From the NCBI RefSeq assembly GCF_001428125.1, contig NZ_LMSM01000008.1, positions 479,185 through 543,184 on the forward strand: DNA of 64,000 nt, in the 5' to 3' direction. Position numbers and translations under genes: made by a program. Shown piece after piece: positions 17,918-25,958 of the stretch (its first letter is position 1; each line of letters opens with the position of its first letter). The notes beneath the pieces are model-generated. The model saw only the letters and a list, made by a program, of their open reading frames with translations. It did no database searches and was not told the DNA's origin. The DNA comes from Nocardioides sp. Soil774 (GTDB lineage Bacteria; Actinomycetota; Actinomycetes; Propionibacteriales; Nocardioidaceae).

Positions 17918-19147
17918 GTGTCTTCCCCCACCTCCGACAGCCCGCGCGGGTCCTCCCGCGGCAAGCGGGCTGCCGAGCGGCCGCCCTCGCGGCTGCGCCG
18001 GGCCCGGAGGCCCAGGCCGGCCCCCGAGGTGACGCCGGACGTGACGCCGGAGCAGACGGCGGAGGTCACGCCGGAGGCGGCACCGGAGCCGGTCGTCGCG
18101 GAGCCCGCAGCCGGGCGCACCCTCACCACCGACTTCCCCGACGGCCCGCGCCGCTCGCTCCTCGCGCTGTGGTTCGGCGTCCTGGTGCTGGGCACCGCCG
18201 CACTCGGCTGGGCGGCGCTCAACGGCCTCTTCCAGGAGAGCCAGCAGCTCAGCCAGATCGGACCGGTGCCGGGGTGGCTCGACGGCGCCGGCGCCGTGGC
18301 GGTCGTGACCGCCCTGTCGTGGCTGCTGGCCACCCGCACCGCCGGTCGTGCCATCGTCTCGGCCGGGCTGGCCCTGGCGCTCGGTGTCGCGAGCCTGCTG
18401 GTGGGCGGGAAGGTGCTGCCGACCGGCGCCTCGGTGATGACCTGCGTCGTGGGCAGCGTCTACGCCGTGATGGTGACCGTGCCCGCGGTGACGTGGTGGA
18501 AGGCGGTGCGCGAGGCGCTGATCGCCGTGCTCGTCGCCGCGGTCACCGCGTTCGCCGCCGTGGGCTTCGAGCCGACCGTCGCGACCGAGCGCTTCGACCT
18601 CGCGGCGCTCTTCCTCGCGCTCGGCCTGGCCTTCACGATCGTCTACCGCCTCGGCGCCGGCCTCCACGGCCTGGGCCGGCGCGGGATGTTCGTGGTCGCG
18701 GCCGGCCTCGCCGTCCTCGTGGTCACGCTGGCCTACGCCGAGCTGCTGCGGCGCTACGGCGCCCAGTCGTTCGTGTCGTCGGTCCTCGACTTCGCCGACT
18801 GGACCGCGGCCCGCATCGGTGCGTTCCCGCGCCCGCTGGTGGTGCTGCTGGGCATCCCGGCGCTGGTGTGGGGCACCCACCTGCGCGCCCGCCGCCGGCA
18901 GGGCTGGTGGGTGTGCGCCTTCGGTGTGGCCGCCACGGTCCCGCTCGCGACGGGCCTGGTCGCCCCGGACAGCTCGTACGTCGAGGCGGCGCTGCGGGCG
19001 GCGTACTCCCTCGTGCTCGGGCTGGTCATCGGCTACGTCCTGATCCGCGCCGACCTGGCGCTCACCGGCACCAAGGGCCGCGGCGGCCGGCGGGCCGAGG
19101 AGGCCGGACCCCACCGCCCCGAGCCGCGTCGCTTTGCCGAGCTGTGA
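17918..19147 (+). CDS. Polytopic membrane protein of unknown function
   Basis: A 409-residue protein. The first 75 residues are Arg/Pro-rich, then a short run of Val-Thr-Pro-Glu repeats (APEVTPDVTPEQTAEVTPEA), so probably cytoplasmic and disordered. About ten hydrophobic helices follow (about 85-390), and a basic C-terminal tail closes the protein. No transporter or enzyme motif is recognised. GTG at 17918 is preceded after 8 nt by TAACCT. It follows the nitrilase gene by 11 bp. Confidence 0.75.
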   Translation: MSSPTSDSPRGSSRGKRAAERPPSRLRRARRPRPAPEVTPDVTPEQTAEVTPEAAPEPVVAEPAAGRTLTTDFPDGPRRSLLALWFGVLVLGTAALGWAALNGLFQESQQLSQIGPVPGWLDGAGAVAVVTALSWLLATRTAGRAIVSAGLALALGVASLLVGGKVLPTGASVMTCVVGSVYAVMVTVPAVTWWKAVREALIAVLVAAVTAFAAVGFEPTVATERFDLAALFLALGLAFTIVYRLGAGLHGLGRRGMFVVAAGLAVLVVTLAYAELLRRYGAQSFVSSVLDFADWTAARIGAFPRPLVVLLGIPALVWGTHLRARRRQGWWVCAFGVAATVPLATGLVAPDSSYVEAALRAAYSLVLGLVIGYVLIRADLALTGTKGRGGRRAEEAGPHRPEPRRFAEL

Positions 19148-19170
19148 GGGCGCGCCCGGGCCGCGATCAT

Positions 19171-19197
19171 CGGTTACGCCCGGGTAACCGCTAGCGT
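19171..19197 (+). promoter_or_regulatory. Perfect inverted repeat abutting the -10 of the biotinyl-protein gene
   Basis: CGGTTAC (19171-19177) and GTAACCG (19184-19190) form 7-bp arms around a 6-bp spacer, one base before the -10 hexamer TAGCGT (19192-19197). A dimeric regulator bound here would cover the promoter. The regulator is unknown. Confidence 0.5.
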
Positions 19198-19204
19198 CGG
19201 CGCC

Positions 19205-19432
19205 ATGGCCCGCACCACGTCGCTCGAGATCGTCTCCGAGCTGGTCGCCAACGTCCTGAGCATCGAGGTCGCCGAGGGCGACCGCGTCGAGGCCGGCGAC
19301 ACCGTCGTGCTGCTGGAGTCGATGAAGATGGAGATCCCGATGCTGGCCGAGCGCGGCGGCACCGTGACCGCGATCCGCGTCACCGTCGGTGACGTGGTGC
19401 AGGACGGCGACGTCCTGGTCGTCCTCGACTGA
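19205..19432 (+). CDS. Biotin/lipoyl-attachment carrier protein
   Basis: A 75-residue single-domain carrier with the biotinylation motif ESMKMEIP (Lys near residue 40) in a flattened beta-barrel. It resembles the stand-alone biotinylated carrier proteins of actinomycetes. No carboxylase subunits are nearby, so its partner must be elsewhere. TAGCGT 7 nt before the ATG suggests leaderless expression. Confidence 0.9.
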   Translation: MARTTSLEIVSELVANVLSIEVAEGDRVEAGDTVVLLESMKMEIPMLAERGGTVTAIRVTVGDVVQDGDVLVVLD

Positions 19433-19448
19433 TCGACCGGCCCACCCC

Positions 19449-20111
19449 GTGACCACCGCCCGCGCCCGATCGGTCCACGCGGTCGTCGCCGTCGTGGCCT
19501 GGGTCGCGGTGGTGCTGCAGCTGGTGCTGGTCGTGAAGGGCACCGTGATCCTCGTCGACGACGACCCGCCCGGGCTCGCGGCGCGCATCTACCGCTTCTT
19601 CGCCTACTTCACGATCCAGAGCAACCTGCTCGTCGCGATCACCTCCACGGCCCTCGCACGTGAGCCGGCGCTCGACCGCCCGGTCTGGCGGGTCGTCCGG
19701 CTGGCCGGGCTCGTCGGCATCACCGTGACCGGCCTCGTGCACTTCGTGCTGCTGCGCCCGCTGCTCGACCTCCACGGCGCCGACTGGATCGCCGACAAGC
19801 TGCTGCACGTCGCGGTGCCGCTCCTCGCGGTCGCGGCGTGGGCGGCGGTCGGGCCTCGCCCGCGGATCACCGCGCGCGAGGCGGCGTACGCCCTGTGCTG
19901 GCCGGTCGTGTGGCTCGTCTGGACCCTCGTCGTGGGGCAGGTCGGCGGCTGGGTGCCCTACCCGTTCCTCGACGCCGGCGCCGAGGGCTGGGGCGCGGTC
20001 GCACTGGTGAGCGTGGGCGTCACGGTGCTGTTCCTGCTGCTCTTCGCGGCGTACGCCCGGCTGGACCGCCGGCTGCGCGCCACCCCCGAGGGCCTTCGCG
20101 TGCCCCGCTAG
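19449..20111 (+). CDS. Pr6Pr family membrane protein
   Basis: A 220-residue protein with six hydrophobic helices and the family hallmark RFFAYFTIQSNLLVAITS, then GLVHFVLLRP and a C-terminal WVPYPFLD. The family is named for its six-transmembrane layout; no function is established. GTG at 19449, 16 bp after the carrier gene. Its TAG stop is also the first part of the next gene's -10 hexamer. Confidence 0.8.
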   Translation: MTTARARSVHAVVAVVAWVAVVLQLVLVVKGTVILVDDDPPGLAARIYRFFAYFTIQSNLLVAITSTALAREPALDRPVWRVVRLAGLVGITVTGLVHFVLLRPLLDLHGADWIADKLLHVAVPLLAVAAWAAVGPRPRITAREAAYALCWPVVWLVWTLVVGQVGGWVPYPFLDAGAEGWGAVALVSVGVTVLFLLLFAAYARLDRRLRATPEGLRVPR

Positions 20112-20121
20112 TGTCGACGGC

Positions 20122-21132
20122 ATGGAGTTTCGATACCTCGGCAACAGCGGACTGAAGATCTCTGAGATCACCTACGGCAACTGGCTCACCCACGGCTCCC
20201 AGGTGGAGAACGACGTCGCCACGCAGTGCGTGCGCGCGGCCCTCGACGCGGGGATCTCGTCGTTCGACACCGCGGACGTCTACGCCAACACGGCGGCTGA
20301 GACCGTCCTCGGCGAGGCACTGAAGGGCGAGCGGCGCGAGTCGCTGGAGATCTTCACGAAGGTCTACTGGCCCACCGGCCCCGGCGGCAAGAACGACACT
20401 GGCCTCTCGCGCAAGCACGTCATGGAGTCGATCAACGGCTCGCTCCAGCGCCTGCAGACCGACTACGTCGACCTCTACCAGGCCCACCGCTACGACACGG
20501 AGACCCCGCTCGAGGAGACGATGCAGGCCTTCGCCGACATCGTCCGCCAGGGCAAGGCGCTCTACATCGGCGTCAGCGAGTGGACCGCCGACCAGATCCG
20601 CGCGGGCGTGGAGCTGTCGAAGGAGCTCGGCTTCCAGCTGATCTCCAGCCAGCCCCAGTACTCCATGCTCTGGCGCGTCATCGAGGACGAGGTCGTGCCG
20701 GCCTCCGCCGAGCTCGGCGTCTCGCAGATCGTGTGGAGCCCGATGGCGCAGGGCGTGCTGTCCGGCAAGTACCTCCCCGGCCAGGCGCCGCCCGAGGGCT
20801 CGCGCGCGACCGACACCAAGGGCGGGGCCGACATGATCTCGCGCTGGATGCAGGACGACGTGCTGTCCGCCGTGCAGGACCTCAAGCCGATCGCCGAGGA
20901 CTGCGGGCTCACCATGGCGCAGCTCTCGGTGGCCTGGGTGCTGCAGAACGACAACGTCGCCGCCGCCCTCGTCGGCGCCTCGCGCCCCGAGCAGGTCGCC
21001 GACAACGTCAAGGCCGCCGGCGTGAAGCTCGACGCCGACGTGATGAAGCGCATCGACGACGCGATGGGCTCGGTCGTGATCCGCGACCCGAGGATGACCG
21101 CGGAGAACTCGCCGAAGGGCCGCGTGGCCTGA
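20122..21132 (+). CDS. Aldo/keto reductase (Kv-beta-like)
   Basis: NADPH-dependent (beta/alpha)8-barrel oxidoreductase. Catalytic residues: Asp in FDTADVYANT, Tyr in the same segment, Lys in EIFTKVYW and His in LYQAHRYD. SPMAQGVLSGKYLPG and the C-terminal VGASRPEQVADNVKA match the Kv-beta/YghZ branch. TAGTGT (20109-20114) lies 7 nt before the ATG. It is followed by palindromic repeat copy 3. Confidence 0.92.
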   Translation: MEFRYLGNSGLKISEITYGNWLTHGSQVENDVATQCVRAALDAGISSFDTADVYANTAAETVLGEALKGERRESLEIFTKVYWPTGPGGKNDTGLSRKHVMESINGSLQRLQTDYVDLYQAHRYDTETPLEETMQAFADIVRQGKALYIGVSEWTADQIRAGVELSKELGFQLISSQPQYSMLWRVIEDEVVPASAELGVSQIVWSPMAQGVLSGKYLPGQAPPEGSRATDTKGGADMISRWMQDDVLSAVQDLKPIAEDCGLTMAQLSVAWVLQNDNVAAALVGASRPEQVADNVKAAGVKLDADVMKRIDDAMGSVVIRDPRMTAENSPKGRVA

Positions 21133-21156
21133 GGTCTTCGTGACCTGACGTCGTAC

Positions 21157-21229
21157 GCCGCCGCACCTGCGGCGGATGTTGCCCTCGCGGAATGAGTCCG
21201 GGGGCCACATCCGCCGCATGTGCGGCGGT
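21157..21229. repeat. Palindromic intergenic repeat, copy 3
   Basis: Arms at 21157-21185 and 21201-21229 share CCGCCGCA-TGCGGCGGATGT (middle base variable) and enclose a 15-nt loop. It lies between the convergent aldo/keto reductase and MFS genes and would form a hairpin in both transcripts. Confidence 0.8.
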
Positions 21230-21235
21230 GGCCTC

Positions 21236-22507
21236 TCAGGCGTGGGCCGGGCGCGTCACCCGGTAGCGCACGAACGCCGGCACGGCGAGCGCGGCGACGA
21301 CCGTGAAGACGACCACCAGCACCCCGCCGCCCGCGGCCGCGACAGCGGCGCCGGTGGCCGCGGCGGTCGCGCCGTGCGCCACGTCGGCGACGCGGGGACC
21401 GCCCGCGACCACGACGATGAAGATCCCCTGCAGCCGCCCGCGCACGGAGTCGTCCGCCGCGGCCTGCAGCATCGACGTACGGAACGCGGCCGAGGCCATG
21501 TCGGCCGCGCCGCCGACGGCGAGCATCAGCACCGCGACGACGAGCATCGGGCCCGGCGCGAAGGTGGCGAGCATCGCTGCGACGCCGAAGCCGACCATGG
21601 CCACGCCCCAGACCAGGATCGCGACGACCACCGCGAGGCCCTGACGCTCGACGCGTGACACCCAGCCCGACAGCACGCCGCCGACGACCGCGCCGGCCGG
21701 GATGGCGGCGAAGAGCAGCGCAAAGGCCAGCCCGCCCTCGCTCGGGCCGCCGAAGTCGACGTGGGCCAGCTCGGGGAAGAGGGCGCGGGGCATCCCGAAG
21801 ACCATCGCGATGATGTCGACGACGAACGACATCATCAGCACCGGCTGCGTGCGCAGGTAGCGGAAGCCGTCGACCACCGCCCGGAGGCCGGGCGTCACCG
21901 TCACCCCCACGACCGGCAGCGGTGGGAGTCGTACGACGGCGCCGAGGGTGGCGAAGAGGGTGATGGTGTCGAGCAGGTAGAGCCACGAGAAGCCGACCAG
22001 CGGGATGAGCGCGCCGCCGACGAGGGGCCCGGCGATCCCGCCGGCCTGCATGACGGTCATGTTGAGCGAGTTGGCCGACGGCAGCAGGTGCTCGTCGAGG
22101 ATGCGGGGCAGCAGGGCCGAGCGGGTCGGCTGGTTGACGGCGAAGAACGCCTGCTGCACCGAGAAGAGAGTGAGCAGCAGCCACACGTCCTCCGCGCCGA
22201 ACGCGGCCTGGAGCCAGAAGCCCGCACTGGTGAGGATGAGCCCGGCCGTGGTGATGAGCAGCAGCGTGCGCCGGTCGAATACGTCGGCCAGCGCCCCGCC
22301 CCAGAGGCCGAAGACCACCAGTGGGACGAGGCCGAAGACGCCGGTGAGGCCGACGTAGGCCGAGGAGCCGGTCATCGCGTAGATCTGCGCGGGCACGGCC
22401 ACGACGGTCAGCTGGGCACCGACCACCGTGATGATGTTGGCGCGCCAGAGGCGGCGGAAGTGCGGGTTGGCGAGGGGGCGGGTGTCCGCCAGCAGTCGCC
22501 TGTCCAC
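21236..22507 (-). CDS. MFS transporter (EntS/MFS_3-like exporter)
   Basis: A 423-residue, 12-helix major facilitator. FGLWGGALADVFDRRTLLL carries the MFS motif between helices 2 and 3; FAVNQPTRSALLPRIL and LNMTVMQAGGIAGPLVGG are typical of the EntS-like (MFS_3) branch, which includes siderophore and drug exporters. The substrate is unknown. GTG start with TAGCCT 7 nt upstream. The DUF2231 gene lies 15 bp upstream on the same strand. Confidence 0.87.
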   Translation of the reverse strand: MDRRLLADTRPLANPHFRRLWRANIITVVGAQLTVVAVPAQIYAMTGSSAYVGLTGVFGLVPLVVFGLWGGALADVFDRRTLLLITTAGLILTSAGFWLQAAFGAEDVWLLLTLFSVQQAFFAVNQPTRSALLPRILDEHLLPSANSLNMTVMQAGGIAGPLVGGALIPLVGFSWLYLLDTITLFATLGAVVRLPPLPVVGVTVTPGLRAVVDGFRYLRTQPVLMMSFVVDIIAMVFGMPRALFPELAHVDFGGPSEGGLAFALLFAAIPAGAVVGGVLSGWVSRVERQGLAVVVAILVWGVAMVGFGVAAMLATFAPGPMLVVAVLMLAVGGAADMASAAFRTSMLQAAADDSVRGRLQGIFIVVVAGGPRVADVAHGATAAATGAAVAAAGGGVLVVVFTVVAALAVPAFVRYRVTRPAHA

Positions 22508-22522
22508 GCCCCGCAGGCTAGG

Positions 22523-23011
22523 TCACTCCGACGAGGACGACGACACCTGGTCACCCCACGCGGCGCGCGCGCCGGAGTCGCCGACGCGGTAGACCTGCAC
22601 GGTCGTGGCGAGGGCGGCGACGACCGCGAGCGCGGAGACGGCGCGCATCGTGGTGAGGCTGGTCGCGCGACCCGCCGAGGCAGCGTCCGTGGTCGCGGCG
22701 CGGCGGTCGAGCCACCACAGGGCGGCGGCGAGCAGCAGCATCGGGATGGCGAACCAGATCAGCTGGTCGCCGAGCTCGGCGTGCTCGCCGGGGTTGCCGA
22801 CGCGCTCCTCGAGCGCCTCGCCGCTGGACGTCGCGACGGGGATGAGCGCCGTCGCGACGGCGGTGCACGCCACGACCAGCAGGCCGTAGGGGCGGCGCCA
22901 CGCGGGTCGCAGGGCGATCGCGAGGGTGCCGATCGTGGCCACCGGCAGCAGGACGACGACGGCGTGGACGACGAGGGGGTGCACGGGCAGGCCGTTGATG
23001 AGATCGAACAT
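22523..23011 (-). CDS. DUF2231 membrane protein
   Basis: A 162-residue protein with four hydrophobic helices and the family start MFDLINGLPVHPLVVHAVVV, whose two His may bind a metal or haem. It ends in a Ser-rich tail. ATG at 23011 with TAGCGT 7 nt upstream. It diverges from the response-regulator gene at 23143; an inverted copy of the response-regulator direct repeat faces this gene. Confidence 0.82.
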   Translation of the reverse strand: MFDLINGLPVHPLVVHAVVVLLPVATIGTLAIALRPAWRRPYGLLVVACTAVATALIPVATSSGEALEERVGNPGEHAELGDQLIWFAIPMLLLAAALWWLDRRAATTDAASAGRATSLTTMRAVSALAVVAALATTVQVYRVGDSGARAAWGDQVSSSSSE

Positions 23012-23032
23012 GACGCGGACGCTAGGACGGCG

Positions 23033-23087
23033 AACCTGCACCCCGCCTGACCGCGTGACCCGGCTCGTCAGTCAGGTTGCGTGCAGG
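23033..23087. promoter_or_regulatory. Two facing OmpR-type direct-repeat sites
   Basis: GTCAGGTTGCGTGCAGG (23071-23087) contains CAGGTT and CAGGCC half-sites 11 bp apart, the normal spacing for tandem OmpR-family dimers. A reverse-oriented version (half-sites CAGGCG and CAGGTT) lies at 23033-23051. A third copy precedes the second response regulator (25188-25206). Confidence 0.55.
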
Positions 23088-23142
23088 CCCGGAGCGGCAG
23101 GGTGGCAGGGTGAGCGGCGCGAGGAGGAGTGAGGGACGACTG

Positions 23143-23808
23143 ATGGCCCGGGTGGGACTCTGCGAGGACGACGCGACGATCCGTCGCGTGGTCACCGACG
23201 CCATGCGCATCGCCGGGCACGAGGTGGTGGCCGCGCACGACGGTGGTGAGGCGCTGCGCCTCTTCGTCGACGACGACGCCCTCGACGTGGTCATCCTCGA
23301 CATCGGCCTCCCCGACGCGGACGGTCGAGACGTGTGCCAGGCGCTGCGCTCGGCCGGCCAGAGCGCACCGGTCCTCTTCCTCACCGCCCTCGGCGCGGTG
23401 CACGAACGCCTCGCCGGCTTCAGCGCCGGCGCCGACGACTACCTCGCCAAGCCCTTCGACGTCCTCGAGCTGATCGCGCGCGTCGAGGCGCTGGCCCGGC
23501 GCGGGCGCCTGGTGGTCGCGTCGGCGCCGACCGACCTCGTGCTCGACCCCGCCCGCCACTCGGTCTCGTGCAACGGTCGCGAGGCGATGCTGACGCCGAC
23601 CGAGTTCCGGATGCTCGCCGCGATCACCTCGCGCCCCGGCGAGGTCGTACGCCGTCGGGCCGTGGTCGCCGCCGCGTGGCCGCAGGGCGGGATGGTCAGT
23701 GACAACACCGTCGACTCCTACGTCCGCCGGATCCGGGTCAAGCTCGCCGAGGTCGACTCGCCGCTGCACCTGACGACGGTGCGCGGTGTCGGCTACACAC
23801 TGAGGTGA
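23143..23808 (+). CDS. OmpR/PhoB-type response regulator
   Basis: A 221-residue two-domain regulator. The receiver (1-115) has acidic residues near 9-10, phosphoacceptor Asp53 in VILDIGLPD and Lys in YLAKPFD. The winged-helix DNA-binding domain (about 130-221) ends TVDSYVRRIRVKL...TVRGVGYTLR. ATG at 23143 follows GGAGG/GAGGG; the frame is open further upstream but not conserved in look. It overlaps the kinase gene start (TGATG). Probably autoregulated through the repeat at 23071. Confidence 0.93.
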   Translation: MARVGLCEDDATIRRVVTDAMRIAGHEVVAAHDGGEALRLFVDDDALDVVILDIGLPDADGRDVCQALRSAGQSAPVLFLTALGAVHERLAGFSAGADDYLAKPFDVLELIARVEALARRGRLVVASAPTDLVLDPARHSVSCNGREAMLTPTEFRMLAAITSRPGEVVRRRAVVAAAWPQGGMVSDNTVDSYVRRIRVKLAEVDSPLHLTTVRGVGYTLR

Positions 23809-25172
23809 TGGAGACCGAGCCGCCGCTGGACGCACCGCCCGCCGGGCTGCGTCGCTGGGCGCCGCGGTCGTTCCGCGGGTCGATCGTCGCCTCCACGGTC
23901 GCGCTGATGACGATCGCCATGGTCGTGGTGGTGCTCGGCATCCAGGTCGTGCTCGAGTGGACCGCGCAGCGCGACGTCCAGCAGGTGCTGGAGGAGCGCT
24001 CACGTGCGGTCGTGAGCGTGCTGGCCCAGTCGGAGGACAGCCCGCTGGTGGTGGACGACGACGTGCTCCAGCCCGGGATGGTCGTCTACGACGCCTCGGG
24101 CGAGCGGGTCGCGGGATCGGTGGCCACCGCGGTGCGCGACACCGCCGACGGGCTCGCCACGACCGACCGGGTGCGCGCGACGCGCGGGGCGGAGGACGAG
24201 GACCGCCTGCTCGCCACCCCGTTCACCACCCGGGCCGGCGACCGGGGCGTGCTCGTCGTGAGCCAGGAGACGGCCCCCTACGAGCGCTCCGAGCTCTACG
24301 CCCTGCTGGCGGCCGCGGTGCTCGGCGTGCTGGTCGTGGGAGCCACGGCCCTCATGGCGCTGCGCGTGACCGCGCAGGCGCTCAAGCCGGTCACGGTGAT
24401 GGCCCAGCGGGCTGCCGACTGGAGCGAGCACGACCTGTCGCACCGCTTCGACCTGGGGCCGCCCACCAACGAGCTGGCCGCGCTGGGGGAGACCCTCGAC
24501 CACCTCCTGGACCGGGTGGCGTCGGTGATCCGGTCCGAGCAGCGGCTCACGTCCGAGCTGGCCCACGAGCTGCGCACCCCTCTCACTGGCATCCAGGGCT
24601 CGGCCGACCTCGCGCTCCTGCGCGGCGTCGACGACCCGGCGGTGCGCGAGGACCTCCGCCAGATCGCGGCGTCGTCGCGGGAGATGGCCGGTGTGATCAC
24701 GACCCTGCTCGACCTCGCCCGCGACGCCCGGACCACGAGCCGCGAGCAGGAGTGCCGACTCGCTGACGTGGTGCCGGCGCTCGTCGCAGCGACGCCGACC
24801 GGTCCGGTGGAGGTCGTCGACCGCACCGTCGCCTCCACGGCCCGGATCGCGGCGCCCGCCGGCCTGGTGGCACGCGTGCTCGCTCCCCTGGTCGACAACG
24901 CCTCGCGCCACGCCCGGAGCCGCGTCGTGCTCGACGCCACCGACCTGCCCGACCGGGTCGAGGTCGTCGTGCGCGACGACGGACCGGGCGTCGACGAGGC
25001 CGTGCGGGCCACGCTGTTCGAGCCCGGGGTGTCGACCCGCGGTGACGGAGCCGGGCTCGGGCTGGGCATCGCCCGTCGCGTCGCGACGTCCTTCGGGGGC
25101 GAGGTCACCCTCGACGAGGCCGCAGGCACCGGCGACGGGGCCGTCTTCCGGGTCCGGCTGCCGCGCCTCTGA
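23808..25172 (+). CDS. Sensor histidine kinase, partner of the regulator at 23143
   Basis: Membrane-bound kinase of 454 residues with two hydrophobic helices (about 25-50 and 160-185) flanking an extracytoplasmic sensor, then HAMP, HisKA with the phosphoacceptor His in SELAHELRTPLTG, and an HATPase domain with N-box LVDNASRHA, VRDDGPGVD and GDGAGLGLGIARR. An in-frame GTG at 23805 is an alternative start. The stimulus is unknown. Confidence 0.93.
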   Translation: METEPPLDAPPAGLRRWAPRSFRGSIVASTVALMTIAMVVVVLGIQVVLEWTAQRDVQQVLEERSRAVVSVLAQSEDSPLVVDDDVLQPGMVVYDASGERVAGSVATAVRDTADGLATTDRVRATRGAEDEDRLLATPFTTRAGDRGVLVVSQETAPYERSELYALLAAAVLGVLVVGATALMALRVTAQALKPVTVMAQRAADWSEHDLSHRFDLGPPTNELAALGETLDHLLDRVASVIRSEQRLTSELAHELRTPLTGIQGSADLALLRGVDDPAVREDLRQIAASSREMAGVITTLLDLARDARTTSREQECRLADVVPALVAATPTGPVEVVDRTVASTARIAAPAGLVARVLAPLVDNASRHARSRVVLDATDLPDRVEVVVRDDGPGVDEAVRATLFEPGVSTRGDGAGLGLGIARRVATSFGGEVTLDEAAGTGDGAVFRVRLPRL

Positions 25173-25187
25173 CGACCCCTGCACGGA

Positions 25188-25206
25188 GTCAGGTTGTGTG
25201 CAGGTT
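25188..25206 (+). promoter_or_regulatory. OmpR-type direct repeat upstream of the second two-component system
   Basis: GTCAGGTTGTGTGCAGGTT holds two exact CAGGTT half-sites (25190-25195 and 25201-25206) 11 bp apart. It matches the site at 23071 in 16 of 17 positions. Confidence 0.6.
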
Positions 25207-25283
25207 CGCCCGCGCACCATGGTGGGGCGGGCCCGTCCACCCCCGGGACGGGCCCGCACCCGCGACCGAGCAGGAGGCTGACC

Positions 25284-25958
25284 GTGCGGCTGCTGCTGGC
25301 CGAGGACGACCCGCGTCTCGCGGCCATCCTCGTGCAGGCCCTCGGCGAGGCGGGCTGGGCGGTCGAGGCGGTCGCCGACGGACGCGAGGCGTACGCCCGG
25401 GCGCTGGCGGAGGACCCGCCCGACCTGCTGCTGCTCGACTGGATGCTGCCGGGCCTGGACGGGCTCACGGTGTGCCGCCGGCTGCGCGCGATGGGCGTGA
25501 CCATCCCCGTGCTGGTGCTGACTGCCCGCGCGGCGGTGACCGACCGGATCAGCGGGCTCGACGCGGGCGCCGACGACTACCTCCCCAAGCCCTTCGACCT
25601 CGACGAGCTGCTCGCCCGCCTGCGCGCGCTGCACCGGCGCGCGGCCTACGACCAGCAGCCGGTCGTGACGCTCGGCGACCTCGTGGTCGACTTCGGCGCC
25701 CGGCAGGTGCGACGGGGGGCGGTGGACATCGAGCTGTCGGCGCGCGAGTTCGACATCCTGTGGCTCCTCGCGACCCACGCCGGATCGGTCGTCTCGCGGT
25801 TCACGATCCTCGACGAGGTCTGGGACGGCGACACCGACCTGCGCAGCAACGTCATCGACGTCCACCTCGCCGCGATCCGGGCGAAGGTGGACCGGCCGTT
25901 CGGCACCAGCACCATCACCACCGTGCGGGGGGCGGGCTACCGCCTCGAGCAGCCGTGA
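25284..25958 (+). CDS. OmpR-type response regulator (second system)
   Basis: A 224-residue regulator with receiver phosphoacceptor Asp52 in LLLLDWMLPGLDG, TARAAVTDRISGLDAGADDY and PKPFD, then a winged-helix domain ending NVIDVHLAAIRAKV...TVRGAGYRL. GTG at 25284 follows GGAGG. The kinase start overlaps its stop (GTGA). Sharing an upstream site with the regulator at 23143 suggests cross-regulation. Confidence 0.93.
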   Translation: MRLLLAEDDPRLAAILVQALGEAGWAVEAVADGREAYARALAEDPPDLLLLDWMLPGLDGLTVCRRLRAMGVTIPVLVLTARAAVTDRISGLDAGADDYLPKPFDLDELLARLRALHRRAAYDQQPVVTLGDLVVDFGARQVRRGAVDIELSAREFDILWLLATHAGSVVSRFTILDEVWDGDTDLRSNVIDVHLAAIRAKVDRPFGTSTITTVRGAGYRLEQP

